Shown piece after piece: positions 37,351-47,464 of a DNA stretch of 64,000 bases. This DNA is from Lysobacter enzymogenes (GTDB taxonomy: Bacteria > Pseudomonadota > Gammaproteobacteria > Xanthomonadales > Xanthomonadaceae). Both the position numbers and the translations under genes were made by a program. Each line of letters opens with the position of its first letter. Within the stretch, counting starts at the first letter, position 1. Below the pieces are notes generated by a model that saw only the letters and a list, made by a program, of their open reading frames with translations, was not told the origin of the DNA and searched no databases. The stretch lies in assembly GCF_017355525.1 (NCBI RefSeq), contig NZ_CP067395.1, positions 4,972,501-5,036,500 on the forward strand, read 5' to 3'.

Positions 37351-37940
37351 CCGCGCAGCTCCGGCAGGCGCGCGCGCAGCGCGGCCAGCGCGCGGGCGCG
37401 GTGGCTGACCCGGTTCTTCAGCGCGTCGTCGATCTCGCCGGCGCTGATGCCGTGCTCGGTATCGAAGAACACCGGCTGGTAGCCGAAGCCGCGGCTGCCC
37501 TGGCGCTGGTGCAGCACGCGCCCGTTCCAGACGCCTTCGGCGATGATCGGACGCGGATCGCCGGCATGCCGCAGCAGCACGATCACGGCATAGAAATGCG
37601 CGCCGCGGCGCTCGTCGGGCACGTCCTTGAGCGCGGCCAGCAGCTTGTCGATATTGGCCTCGTTGTCGCCGTGGCGGGCGTAGCGCGCCGAGTACAGCCC
37701 CGGGGCGCCGCCGAGCGCGTCCACGCAAATGCCCGAGTCGTCGGCCAGCGCCGGCAGCCCGGTGACCGCGCAGGCATGGCGCGCCTTCAGCAATGCGTTC
37801 TCGACGAACGTGCTGCCGGTTTCCTCGATGTCCTCGACCCCCAAGTCGGTTTGCGCCACCAGTTCGATGCCGGTGTCGCCGAGCAGGTCTCGCAGTTCCA
37901 CCAGTTTCCCGGCGTTGCTGCTGGCCAGCACCAGTTTCAT
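37347..37940 (-). CDS. rdgB: Non-canonical purine NTP pyrophosphatase (dITP/XTP)
   Basis: 197 residues, normal length. It hydrolyses dITP, ITP and XTP to monophosphates to keep deaminated purines out of DNA and RNA. The substrate-loop motif LASSNAGKLVEL (Ham1 type), the metal-site LADDSGICVDAL and the C-terminal SHRARAL are all present. ATGA overlaps with the VOC gene upstream and the membrane-protein gene downstream indicate a tight operon. Confidence 0.95.
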   Translation of the reverse strand: MKLVLASSNAGKLVELRDLLGDTGIELVAQTDLGVEDIEETGSTFVENALLKARHACAVTGLPALADDSGICVDALGGAPGLYSARYARHGDNEANIDKLLAALKDVPDERRGAHFYAVIVLLRHAGDPRPIIAEGVWNGRVLHQRQGSRGFGYQPVFFDTEHGISAGEIDDALKNRVSHRARALAALRARLPELRG

Positions 37941-38329
37941 GCTTTCAATTCCAGCAAATCCCAGCGATTACCGTACAGATCTTCGAATACGGCGACCGTG
38001 CCGTAGGTCTCGACGCGCGGAGATTCCAGGAAGCGCACGCCCTGGGCGAGCATCGCGGCATGGTCGCGGTGGAAGTCGTCGGTGTGCAGGAAGAAGCCGA
38101 CCCGGCCGCCGGTCTGGTCGCCGATGCGCGCGCGCTGGGCTTCGTCGGACGCCTGCGCGAGCAGCAGCGCGGTGTGCGCGCCGGCGGCCGGCGCGACCCG
38201 CACCCAGCGCTTGCCGCCGCCGAGGTCGACGTCTTCGAGCAGGGCGAAGCCGAGCGCGCGGGTGTAGTGATCGATGGCGCGGTCGTAGTCGTCCACGACC
38301 AGGGTGATGCTGCCGATGCTGCGGTTCAT
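37937..38329 (-). CDS. VOC-family (glyoxalase-like) protein
   Basis: 130 residues, two beta-alpha-beta-beta-beta modules (GSITLVVDDYDRAIDHYTRAL and GRVGFFLHTDDFHRDH, ending YGNRWDLLEL). VOC proteins bind a divalent metal; His and Glu candidates are H/D in the second module and the terminal Glu. The substrate is unknown. It is the first gene of the VOC-rdgB-membrane protein(-hemW) operon, with an ATGA overlap into rdgB. ATG 38329 is chosen over a longer frame. Confidence 0.88.
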   Translation of the reverse strand: MNRSIGSITLVVDDYDRAIDHYTRALGFALLEDVDLGGGKRWVRVAPAAGAHTALLLAQASDEAQRARIGDQTGGRVGFFLHTDDFHRDHAAMLAQGVRFLESPRVETYGTVAVFEDLYGNRWDLLELKA

Positions 38330-38465
38330 GCCGATGCCTTGCGGAAGAAGTTGAGCGAAGTCGCGCCGCGCGACGCAGCGATTGAACCCGCGCGCGGCGG
38401 AAAAGTTCAGCGCGGCGCGCGCGAACTGCGATGCAGTGCGCGCTCGCCGGACGCGGCCGGGGAGG

Positions 38466-38553
38466 GAACGGAAAAACGAAAACGGGCGGTGAGGAAAGAG
38501 ATAACGAGCGAAGGGCGGATATCCCCTACTCGTCGCCTCTATCCTCACCGCCC
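38466..38553 (-). terminator. Long-stem terminator of rph
   Basis: On the minus strand GGGCGGTGAGGA (38553-38542) pairs perfectly with TCCTCACCGCCC (38495-38484). Inside, further pairing occurs (GACGAG with CTCGTT), and the stem is followed by GTTTTCGTTTTTCCG. It separates rph from the VOC-rdgB operon. Confidence 0.85.
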
Positions 38554-38618
38554 GCTCGTGTGCGCGGCGGCGCGGCGCGCGCCGGCGGCGAAGCCGGGCG
38601 GCCGCGGTTGCGCCGGCC

Positions 38619-39383
38619 TCAGCGGGCCAGCGCTTCGCGCTGCTTTTCCAACAGTTCGCCGATCCCGGCCTGGGCCAGCGCCAGCAGCGCGTCGAGCTCG
38701 TCGCGTCGGAACGCGTGGCCTTCGGCGGTGCCCTGCAGCTCGATGAAACCGCCGCCGTCGTTCATGACCACGTTCATGTCGGTGTCGCAGTCGCTGTCTT
38801 CGGCGTAGTCCAGGTCCAGCACCGGGGCGCCGCGGTAGACGCCGACCGACACCGCCGCGACCGCGCCGAAGATCGGGTCGCGATTGATTTCGCGCCGCGC
38901 CTGCAGCCAGCGCACCGCGTCGACCAGGGCCACGTAGGCGCCGGTGATCGCGGCGGTGCGGGTGCCGCCGTCGGCCTGCAGCACGTCGCAGTCCAGGGTG
39001 ATGGTGCGCTCGCCGAGCGCCTTGCGGTCGACGCAGGCGCGCAGGGCGCGGCCGATCAGGCGCTGGATTTCCAGGGTCCGGCCGCCCTGCTTGCCGCGCG
39101 CGGCCTCGCGGTCGCTGCGGGTGTGGGTCGCGCGCGGCAGCATGCCGTACTCGGCGGTGACCCAGCCCTCGCCCTTGCCGCGCAGGAACGCCGGCACCTT
39201 GTTCTCGACGCTGGCGGTGCACAGCACCCGGGTCTGGCCGAAGCTGACCAGCACCGAGCCCTCGGCGTGGCGGGTGTAGCCGCGCTCGATGCCGACTTCG
39301 CGCAATTGGCTGGCCAGGCGGCCGCTGGGGCGGGCGACGGGGCCGGCCGGGGCCTGGGCGGGGGCGGCGATGGGACCGGTCAT
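38619..39383 (-). CDS. rph: Ribonuclease PH
   Basis: 254 residues. A phosphorolytic 3'-5' exoribonuclease that trims tRNA 3' ends. Motifs are the RNA-binding and phosphate-binding block [15 protein letters not shown], the [17 protein letters not shown] core and [17 protein letters not shown] with catalytic Asp residues. An N-terminal extension rich in Ala/Pro precedes the conserved [13 protein letters not shown]. It is divergent from yicC across 70 bp, a conserved proteobacterial arrangement. Confidence 0.96.
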   Translation of the reverse strand: MTGPIAAPAQAPAGPVARPSGRLASQLREVGIERGYTRHAEGSVLVSFGQTRVLCTASVENKVPAFLRGKGEGWVTAEYGMLPRATHTRSDREAARGKQGGRTLEIQRLIGRALRACVDRKALGERTITLDCDVLQADGGTRTAAITGAYVALVDAVRWLQARREINRDPIFGAVAAVSVGVYRGAPVLDLDYAEDSDCDTDMNVVMNDGGGFIELQGTAEGHAFRRDELDALLALAQAGIGELLEKQREALAR

Positions 39384-39453
39384 GGCGCGGCGTTACCGTT
39401 TTGAGGGCCGGCGAGTTTACCATTCACCCCCCGTAAGGCTCGGAAACCTGCGC

Positions 39454-40314
39454 ATGATCCGCAGCATGACCGCCTTCGCCAGCGGCGAACGCGCGACACC
39501 CTGGGGCACGCTCGGCTGCGAGCTGCGCTCGGTCAACCACCGCTTCCTCGAACTCGGCGTGCGCCTGGCCGACGAGCTGCGCGTGCTCGAACCGGCCCTG
39601 CGCGAGCGCATCGCCGCGCGCGTCGGCCGCGGCAAGCTCGACCTGACCCTGCGCCTGCGCCTGCCCGAAGGCGGCGACGCCTTGCAGCTCAACCCGACCC
39701 GCCTGCGCGAGCTCAGCGAGCTGGCGATCGACCTGTCCGCGCGCTTCCCGGCGCTGCGCACCGAGTTCACCGAACTGCTGCAGTTCCCCGGCGTGCTGCA
39801 GGCGCCCGCGGCCGACCCGGCCGCGTTGCAGGCGCAAGCGCTGGCGCTGCTGGACGGCGTGCTCGACGAATTCGTCGCCTCGCGCGAACGCGAGGGCGGC
39901 AAGCTCGCCGCGGCGATCGGCGAGCGCGTCGACGGCATCGAACGCATCGCCGCGGACGTGCGCACGATGATGCCGGCGATCCGCGCCGGCCAGCGCACCA
40001 AGCTGGAAACCCGCCTGGCCGACCTGGCCCAGCCGGCCGACAACGGCCGCCTGGAGCAGGAACTGGTGCTGTGGCTGCAAAAGCTCGACGTCGAGGAAGA
40101 ACTCGACCGGCTCGAATCGCACGTCGCCGAGGCCCGGCGCGTGCTCAAGCTGCGCGAAGCGGTCGGCCGGCGCCTGGATTTCCTGCTGCAGGAATTCAAC
40201 CGCGAAGCCAACACCCTGGGCTCCAAATCGGTCGACGCGCGCAGCTCCGCCGCGGCGGTCGAGCTCAAGGTGCTGATCGATCAGGCGCGCGAGCAGATCC
40301 AGAACATCGAGTAG
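39454..40314 (+). CDS. yicC: YicC/YloC family endoribonuclease
   Basis: 286 residues from ATG 39454. The conserved N-terminus MIRSMTAFASGE and the C-terminal LQEFNREANTLGSKS block identify it. Members have been shown to cleave RNA endonucleolytically and in E. coli affect small-RNA turnover; the target here is unknown. Divergent from rph, upstream of gmk, with a long hairpin repeat between. Confidence 0.93.
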   Translation: MIRSMTAFASGERATPWGTLGCELRSVNHRFLELGVRLADELRVLEPALRERIAARVGRGKLDLTLRLRLPEGGDALQLNPTRLRELSELAIDLSARFPALRTEFTELLQFPGVLQAPAADPAALQAQALALLDGVLDEFVASREREGGKLAAAIGERVDGIERIAADVRTMMPAIRAGQRTKLETRLADLAQPADNGRLEQELVLWLQKLDVEEELDRLESHVAEARRVLKLREAVGRRLDFLLQEFNREANTLGSKSVDARSSAAAVELKVLIDQAREQIQNIE

Positions 40315-40316
40315 CC

Positions 40317-40431
40317 GGGATTGGGGATTGGGGATTCGGGATTGGCAGAGCGGTCCGGCCGCGCCATCGAATCTCCGGGCCCTTATGCCACTTTCGCTCT
40401 TACCAATCCCGAATCCCGAATCCCGAATCCC
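40317..40431. repeat. Inverted repeat of GGGATTCGGGATT units upstream of gmk
   Basis: The left arm (40317-40345) is GGGATTGGGGATTGGGGATT with a CGGGATTGG end. The right arm (40404-40431) is CAATCCCGAATCCCGAATCC-type. It lies entirely between the yicC stop and the gmk ATG at 40438 and could form a stem of about 26 bp ending 6 nt before it. Same family and same relative orientation as the element at rpiA. Confidence 0.9.
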
Positions 40432-40437
40432 AGCCCA

Positions 40438-41058
40438 ATGCGCGGAACCCTCTACATCGTCGCCGCTCCCTCGGGAGCCGGAAAATCCAGCATCGTCAAC
40501 GCGGTGCTCGCGCGCGACCCGAACATCCGCCTGTCGATCTCGTTCACCTCGCGCAAGCCGCGTCCGGGCGAGCGCCATGCCGAGCACTACCACTTCGTCA
40601 GCGAACAGGAATTCGAGGCGATGGTCGCCGAGGGCGACTTCTTCGAGCACGCGCGCGTGCACGGCGACTGGAAGGGCTCGGCGCGGCAGTCGGTGGAACC
40701 GTTCCTGGCGGCCGGCAAGGACGTGCTGCTGGAGATCGACTGGCAGGGCGCGCGCCAGGTGCGCAACAAGGTGCCCGACGCGGTCAGCGTGTTCATCCTG
40801 CCGCCGTCGCGGCGCGCGCTGGAGTCGCGCATGCGTTCGCGCGGGCAGGACAGCGAGGAAGTGATCGGCCAGCGCCTGGCCGCGGCGCGCGAGGAAATGT
40901 CGCATTACGGCGAGTTCGACTACGTCATCGTCAACGAGGTGTTCGACACCGCGGTCGACGAGATGTGCGCGATCTTCACCGCCAGCCGGCTGCGGCGCGA
41001 GGCGCAGGTGGCGCGGCATTCGCGGCTCATCACCGCGTTGTTGGTCGACGAGGGCTGA
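40438..41058 (+). CDS. gmk: Guanylate kinase
   Basis: 206 residues. It phosphorylates GMP to GDP. P-loop APSGAGKSS (about residues 9-17), GMP-binding SFTSRKPRPGERHAEHYHF and LEIDWQGARQV are visible. No Shine-Dalgarno is seen before ATG 40438, and the intergenic repeat hairpin abuts it, so translation may depend on coupling or on the hairpin. The gene lies in the conserved yicC-gmk-rpoZ-spoT series. Confidence 0.96.
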   Translation: MRGTLYIVAAPSGAGKSSIVNAVLARDPNIRLSISFTSRKPRPGERHAEHYHFVSEQEFEAMVAEGDFFEHARVHGDWKGSARQSVEPFLAAGKDVLLEIDWQGARQVRNKVPDAVSVFILPPSRRALESRMRSRGQDSEEVIGQRLAAAREEMSHYGEFDYVIVNEVFDTAVDEMCAIFTASRLRREAQVARHSRLITALLVDEG

Positions 41059-41071
41059 GGCCGGTCCTCCC

Positions 41072-41158
41072 TGTAGGAGCGGCGCGAGCCGCGACCGCAG
41101 GGGTCCGGGCTCGCGCCGTATCTGAGGTCTCGCGGTCGCGGCTTGCGCCGCTCCTACA
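41072..41158. repeat. GTAG-type REPIN, copy D
   Basis: Left arm TGTAGGAGCGGCGCGAGCCG from 41072 and right arm ending GCCGCTCCTACA at 41158, about 30 bases between, located 13 nt after the gmk stop and upstream of rpoZ. Confidence 0.88.
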
Positions 41159-41280
41159 GGGGGCTAGCGGGTTGATTCGTAAGGGTTAATTGGCGGAAAC
41201 CTTGCGTTTCGGGGCGGCTGCGCCTAGACTTCCCGGTCCCCATCCGTTTGCAAGACGGCCGACCCGGCCGCAGGAGCCCC

Positions 41281-41580
41281 ATGGCCCGCATCACCGTCGA
41301 AGATTGCCTGGAAGTGGTCCCCAACCGCTTCGAACTCGTCATGCTGGCCGCCAAGCGCGCCCGCCAGCTGGCCAACGGCGTCGAGCCGCAGCTGGACAAC
41401 AGCGAAGCCAACGACAAGCCGACCGTGCTGGCGCTGCGCGAAATCGCCGCGCGCCAGGTCAACCCGGACTACATCGACGCGGTCGAGAAGGCCGAGCGCG
41501 AGCGCAAGGAACGCGAAGCCCTGGAATGGGCCGCGGCCGAAGTGGTCGCCGACGACGACCTGTCCAAGGGCGACGACTGA
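41281..41580 (+). CDS. rpoZ: RNA polymerase omega subunit
   Basis: 99 residues. The start [20 protein letters not shown] is canonical, and the conserved AAKRARQL and [11 protein letters not shown] helices follow. Omega assists assembly of beta-prime into RNA polymerase and forms part of a ppGpp site, fitting the adjacent spoT. A rho-independent terminator follows at 41649. Confidence 0.97.
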   Translation: MARITVEDCLEVVPNRFELVMLAAKRARQLANGVEPQLDNSEANDKPTVLALREIAARQVNPDYIDAVEKAERERKEREALEWAAAEVVADDDLSKGDD

Positions 41581-41648
41581 GTTCCGGGCCCGCCGCGCGC
41601 GGGCCTCGCAAGACGCGGTTTCCGCCCTGCCGGGCGCGCCGCGACCGA

Positions 41649-41684
41649 AAAACGGCTCCGCCTTGGCGGGGCCGTTTTCTTTTG
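41649..41684 (+). terminator. Rho-independent terminator of rpoZ
   Basis: Stem AAAACGGCTCCGCC (41649-41662) with GGCGGGGCCGTTTT (41665-41678), a 2-base loop and tail CTTTT. One G-T wobble. It would partially separate rpoZ from spoT transcription. Confidence 0.9.
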
Positions 41685-41716
41685 TGCGCACACAGCGGGC
41701 CGCTGCAGCGGAGGCT

Positions 41717-41784
41717 TTGTGGGAGGGGCTTGAGCTCCGACGCTTTTGCGCCGGATCGCGTCGGGGCTCAAGCCCCTCCCACAA
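41717..41784. repeat. GGGAGGGGCTTGAG REP pair
   Basis: TTGTGGGAGGGGCTTGAG (41717-41734) and its exact inverse CTCAAGCCCCTCCCACAA (41767-41784), about 32 bases apart with further complementarity CCGACGC / GCGTCGG inside. A symmetric pair related to the 57076-57221 copy. Confidence 0.88.
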
Positions 41785-41965
41785 GGCGGCGGCGAAGCCC
41801 CTCGCAGACGGCGCCCCCGCGCCCAATCCCGGCGTAATTCCTGAACCGGACCACGGCCCGCCGGCACGCACTGCGACCGCCGGCTTGCGCCGTAGCGCAC
41901 TGCCGCCACATTCAGGACATGACGATGCGTTGCCACTGACGCGGTCAGCCGCGTAAATTTCCGTT

Positions 41966-44146
41966 ATGACCCCTGCCGAGCCCGCGCTGAACACCTATCC
42001 CGCCGCTCCCGACGACACGGAGCTGCCGGACTACGTGCGCGAGCTCGAGCTCGCCGCGCACTACCTGCCCGAAGCCCAGCGCCAGCAACTGCGCCGCGCC
42101 TGGGCGGTCGGCGCGGCCGCGCACGCCGGGCAGACGCGCAAGTCCGGCGAGCCCTACATCACCCACCCGGTCGCGGTGGCCAAGGTGCTGGCCGAGCAAG
42201 GGCTCGACATCGAGACCCTGGTCGCGGCGATCCTGCACGACACCATCGAAGACACCCCGGTCACGCGCGAGTGCCTGGCCACCGAGTTCGGCGCGACCGT
42301 GGCCGAACTGGTCGACGGCGTCACCAAGCTCGACAAGCTGCAGTTCCGCGACCGCCAGGAAGCGGCCGCGGAAAGTTTCCGCAAGATGCTGCTGGCGATG
42401 GCGCGCGACCTGCGCGTGATCCTGATCAAGCTCGCCGACCGCCTGCACAACATGCGCACCCTCGGCGCGCAAAGCGCCGAGGCGCGACAACGCATCGCCC
42501 TGGAAACGCTGGAGATCTACGCCCCGATCGCCCAGCGCCTGGGCATGAACCTGATCAAGGCCGAACTGCAGGACCTGGGCTTCCGCGCCATGCACCCGTG
42601 GCGCCACGCGGTCATCGAAAAGCGCATCCGCACCCAGCCGGTGGTGCGGCGCGAATCGCTGGTGCAGATCGAAGCGCATCTGGCCCAGCGGCTGGCGAAA
42701 GAGAAACTGACCCATCGGCTGATCAGCCGGGTGAAGTCGCCGTGGAGCATCTACACCAAGATGCACCACGAGCATAAGAGCTTCAATCAGGTCATGGACG
42801 TGTTCGGCTTCCGGGTCGTGGTCAAGACCGTGCCGGACTGCTACCACGCGCTCGGCGTGGTGCATTCGGCGTACAAGCCGCTGGACGGGCGCTTCCGCGA
42901 TTTCATCGCGATCCCCAAGGCCAACGGCTACCAGTCGCTGCATACCGTGCTGTTCGGCCCCTACGGCTCGCCGGTGGAAGTGCAGATCCGCACCGAGGAC
43001 ATGGACCTGGTCGCCGAGCGCGGCATCGCCGCGCACTGGTCGTACAAGCACGGCGGCGAAGGCCCGAACAGCGCGCAGTCGCGCGCGCACAGCTGGATCG
43101 CCAATCTGGTCGAGTCGCAGCGCGCCACCGGTTCGTCGCTGGAGTTCCTCGAAAACGTCAAGGTCGACCTGTTCCCGGACGAGGTCTACCTGTTCACGCC
43201 GAAGGGCGACATCCTGTCGCTGCCGCGCAATTCCACCGCGCTGGACTTCGCCTACGCGGTGCACACCGACGTCGGCAACCGCGCGGTCGCCGCGCGCGTC
43301 GACGGCAAGCTGGTGCCGCTGCGGACCAAGCTGGCGAGCGGGCAGCGGGTCGAAGTCATCACCGCCAAGTCGTCCTCGCCGAAACCGCAGTGGCTGGAGT
43401 TCGTGGTCTCGGGCAAGGCCCGCACCTCGATCCGGCAACAGCTCAAGCAGCTCGAACACGAAGACGCGGTGCAGCTCGGCCACCGCATGCTCGACCGCGC
43501 GCTGGAATCGCTGGAAACCTCGCTCGACCGCACCCCGGCGCTGCGCCTGGAGGCCTACCTCAGCGAGAACCGCTACCCGCGCCTGGAAGCGTTGCTGGCC
43601 GACATCGCGCTCGGCAACCGCATGCCGAACCAGGTCGCGCTGGCGCTGGCGCGCGAAGCGCCGGGCAAGACCCGCGGCCGCGCCATCGACCGCCCGCGCC
43701 TGCCCGAGGACAAGATCCTCATCACCGGCGCCGAACGCGGCGTCATCAGCTTCGCCAATTGCTGCCTGCCGCTGCCGGGCGACGAGATCATGGGCTACCA
43801 CACCGCCGGCCGCGGCATCGTGGTGCACCGGCTGGATTGCCCGAACGTCGCCGACTACCGCAAGTCGCCCGACCGCTGGGTCTCGATCGGCTGGGACCGC
43901 CAGGTCTCCGGCGATTTCGCCGCCGCGCTGCGGATCGAAGTCGACAACCGCCCCGGCTCGCTGGCGCAGGTCGCCGCGGCGATCGCCGAGGCCGAATCCA
44001 ACATCGACCGGGTCGAGTACCTGGAACGCGACGCCAACATCGCGGTGATGCGTTTCGCCATCGAAGTGCACGACCGCCGCCATCTGGCCGACGTGATGCG
44101 GCGGGTGCGGCGCCTGACGGTGGTGTTGGGCGTGCAGCGGATGTGA
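41966..44146 (+). CDS. spoT: Bifunctional (p)ppGpp synthetase/hydrolase SpoT
   Basis: 726 residues. The HD hydrolase domain has H91-D92 and E95-D96 (HDTIEDT), so hydrolase is likely active. The synthetase domain (about 220-370) carries SPWSIYTKM, VMDVFGFRVVV and ANGYQSLHTVL. A TGS domain (LDFAYAVHTDVGN) and a C-terminal ACT domain (IEVDNRPGSLAQVA) complete the usual architecture. It sets the stringent-response alarmone level. It sits downstream of rpoZ as in other gammaproteobacteria. A 12-residue longer N-terminus is normal for this group. Confidence 0.96.
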   Translation: MTPAEPALNTYPAAPDDTELPDYVRELELAAHYLPEAQRQQLRRAWAVGAAAHAGQTRKSGEPYITHPVAVAKVLAEQGLDIETLVAAILHDTIEDTPVTRECLATEFGATVAELVDGVTKLDKLQFRDRQEAAAESFRKMLLAMARDLRVILIKLADRLHNMRTLGAQSAEARQRIALETLEIYAPIAQRLGMNLIKAELQDLGFRAMHPWRHAVIEKRIRTQPVVRRESLVQIEAHLAQRLAKEKLTHRLISRVKSPWSIYTKMHHEHKSFNQVMDVFGFRVVVKTVPDCYHALGVVHSAYKPLDGRFRDFIAIPKANGYQSLHTVLFGPYGSPVEVQIRTEDMDLVAERGIAAHWSYKHGGEGPNSAQSRAHSWIANLVESQRATGSSLEFLENVKVDLFPDEVYLFTPKGDILSLPRNSTALDFAYAVHTDVGNRAVAARVDGKLVPLRTKLASGQRVEVITAKSSSPKPQWLEFVVSGKARTSIRQQLKQLEHEDAVQLGHRMLDRALESLETSLDRTPALRLEAYLSENRYPRLEALLADIALGNRMPNQVALALAREAPGKTRGRAIDRPRLPEDKILITGAERGVISFANCCLPLPGDEIMGYHTAGRGIVVHRLDCPNVADYRKSPDRWVSIGWDRQVSGDFAAALRIEVDNRPGSLAQVAAAIAEAESNIDRVEYLERDANIAVMRFAIEVHDRRHLADVMRRVRRLTVVLGVQRM

Positions 44147-44332
44147 TCGGCGGCGGCCGCTGGCCGTCGCGGGGAATGAGGGAATGGGAGGCGCGTTGGG
44201 GTCGCGGCGGCAATGCGGCCTCATACTGGCGCGTGTCGCGTAACGCGCGGCGCTGTCCTGGCGGTTTGCGCCGTCTCGTCCAGCCGCTACGATGCCCGCG
44301 TTCCCCATTCCCTCCTTCCCGGCTCCCAACTC

Positions 44333-44716
44333 ATGTCCCGCGAAATCATCCAGACCGACAAAGCCCCCGCCGCCATCGGCCCGTACTCGCAAGCCGTGCG
44401 CGTGGGCGACACCGTGTACCTCTCCGGCCAGATCGCGCTCGACCCGTCCAGCGGGCTGGTCGTGGAAGGCGACATCGAAGCGCAGGCGCACCGCGCGTTC
44501 CAGAACCTCAAGGCGGTCTGCGAAGCCGCCGGCGGCTCGCTGGCCGATATCGCCCGGCTGGGCCTGTACCTCACCGACCTCGGCGCGTTCGGCAAGGTCA
44601 ACGCGGTGATGGGCGAATACTTCAACGCGCCGTATCCGGCGCGCTCGACCGTCGAAGTCTCGGCGCTGCCGCGCGGCGTGGCGTTCGAAGTCGATGCGGT
44701 GATGGTGTTGCGCTGA
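44333..44716 (+). CDS. ridA: RidA family reactive intermediate deaminase
   Basis: 127 residues. It hydrolyses 2-aminoacrylate and other enamine/imine intermediates released by PLP enzymes. Conserved residues are visible: [19 protein letters not shown], catalytic Arg and Glu in [21 protein letters not shown]. Start ATG 44333. The RidA trimer is cytosolic. It lies downstream of spoT, often in this position in xanthomonads. Confidence 0.95.
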   Translation: MSREIIQTDKAPAAIGPYSQAVRVGDTVYLSGQIALDPSSGLVVEGDIEAQAHRAFQNLKAVCEAAGGSLADIARLGLYLTDLGAFGKVNAVMGEYFNAPYPARSTVEVSALPRGVAFEVDAVMVLR

Positions 44717-44743
44717 GGCGCTCGCCGCATCGATAGCGCCAAG

Positions 44744-44775
44744 AAAGGCCGCTCCCTCCGGAGCGGCCTTTTTGA
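44744..44775 (+). terminator. Rho-independent terminator of ridA
   Basis: Stem AAAGGCCGCTCC (44744-44755) and GGAGCGGCCTTT (44760-44771) with a 4-base loop and T-run TTTTTG. Perfect 12-bp stem. Confidence 0.94.
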
Positions 44776-44801
44776 TTGCGGCCGCAGCCTTGGTTTCCCC
44801 C

Positions 44802-44970
44802 TGTAGGAGCGGCGCAAGCCGCGACCGCGCCAATCGAACCGCCGCGCAAGCCGCCCCGGCCGCGCAACACCGAAAACCGCTTGCCGACGACGCGGCCGCG
44901 AAGCCGCATGAGCGCTGCATGCGTTCGTCGTAGTCGGATTGGCGCGGTCGCGGTTCGCGCCGCTCCTACA
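44802..44970. repeat. GTAG-type REPIN, copy E (extended arms)
   Basis: Left arm TGTAGGAGCGGCGCAAGCCG from 44802 and right arm ending GCCGCTCCTACA at 44970. The complementarity continues inward through GCGACCGCGCCAATC / GATTGGCGCGGTCGC, giving over 35 paired bases. It lies between the ridA terminator and the AraC gene end. Confidence 0.88.
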
Positions 44971-44991
44971 GGAAGCAACCGAAGTTGCGCG

Positions 44992-46056
44992 TCAGCGCCG
45001 CTCGCGCGCCATTTCCGTCCACAACCGCTCGCGCAACGCCCGCGGCGTCTCCCCCGTCAGCCGCTTGAACGCCCGGCGAAAATCGCGCGGATCCTTGTAG
45101 CCGATGGCCGCGCCGACACTGGCGATACTCGGTCCGCGTTCGCGCAGCAACGCATACGCAGCATCGATGCGCAGCCGGTCGTGGATCGCGTGGAAACTCG
45201 TGCCTTCCCCGGTCAACTGCCGCCGCAGCGTGCGCTCGCTGACATGCATCTGCGCCGCGATATCGGTCAGCTTCGGATCCTGCGGCAACTGCGCGCGCAG
45301 CAAACGCTCGACCGCGGCCGTGGCCTCGCCGGGCACCGCGCCGGACGGCATCTGCGCCTCGCACAGCGCCAGCACCTGTTTGGACGCGATCGGATTGTGG
45401 GTCGGCAGCGGCGCCGCCAGCCAGTGCGCGTCCAGCACCAGCCGGTCCTGCGGCTGGTCGAACGCGAGCGGGCATTCGAACACCTGCTCGTACTGCTCGC
45501 GGTACTCCGGCTCGGGATAGCTGAATTCCAGGCGCCGCGGCCGCAGCGTGTCGCCGACCAGCCCGCGCGCCAGCGCCAGGCAACTGCTGAAGAATTCTTC
45601 GGCGACGAAACGGTGGATCGACGGGAACGCGATGGTCATCTGGCCGGCCAGCGCCAACGTCCCCGATTCGGACGCGCTTTCGACGAAGCGCATCAGGCTG
45701 CCGACCACGGGCGTGAAGCGCAGCCCGATCTGCAGCGCTTCGCCGAACGTCGCCGCAGTGGTCATGGCCAGGCCGAGCAGGCCGAAACTGCCGACGTGCT
45801 GGACCCGGCCGATGTCCAGGCCGATGCTCGGCGGCAGCACCTTGAGCGCGCGTTCGATCACGATCGCGGTCGGCCGGTCGGGCAGGCGCACGCCGGGGTC
45901 GCTGACCTGGGCGCGGCTCAGGCCGGTGCCGGCGAACCAGTCGTCGCTGGGCGCGCCGATCCGGTCCGCGGTTTCCAGCAGACCCCACAACAGGTTCGGC
46001 GACATCAGCGCGACGTCGCCGCTGGCGTCGGTGTTTGGTTCGGATGGCTGGCGCAT
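44992..46056 (-). CDS. AraC-family transcriptional regulator (OruR/ArgR-like)
   Basis: 354 residues. An N-terminal arabinose-binding-like domain of the type found in OruR and related regulators (about residues 20-200) precedes the C-terminal double HTH (LTDIAAQMHVSERTLRRQL and SVGAAIGYKDPRDFRRAFKR). Effector and targets are unknown. It is divergent from the beta-helix/cytochrome/TonB gene set, with 169 bp between, so it may control it. Confidence 0.92.
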   Translation of the reverse strand: MRQPSEPNTDASGDVALMSPNLLWGLLETADRIGAPSDDWFAGTGLSRAQVSDPGVRLPDRPTAIVIERALKVLPPSIGLDIGRVQHVGSFGLLGLAMTTAATFGEALQIGLRFTPVVGSLMRFVESASESGTLALAGQMTIAFPSIHRFVAEEFFSSCLALARGLVGDTLRPRRLEFSYPEPEYREQYEQVFECPLAFDQPQDRLVLDAHWLAAPLPTHNPIASKQVLALCEAQMPSGAVPGEATAAVERLLRAQLPQDPKLTDIAAQMHVSERTLRRQLTGEGTSFHAIHDRLRIDAAYALLRERGPSIASVGAAIGYKDPRDFRRAFKRLTGETPRALRERLWTEMARERR

Positions 46057-46225
46057 CGCCCCTCACGATACTTGGCCGCACGGTTGACCGCGAATCCCCC
46101 CCTAGTGTGCCGCAATCGCCCTCACGCGCGCTCGCGCAGGCGGCGGAGACTCACCGCTTAGCCATCGCCGGCATGCCGCGCCGCAACACGCGCGACGCGG
46201 CGCCGCCACTGTCCCGGGGAGCCCT

Positions 46226-47461
<1,236 letters not shown>

Positions 47462-47464
47462 GCG

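Noticed and set aside
38418..38442. Imperfect dyad GCGCGAACTGC...GCAGTGCGCGC upstream of the VOC-rdgB operon
   Set aside because: Short GC-rich dyads of this quality recur often in this sequence. Nothing links it to a known regulator.
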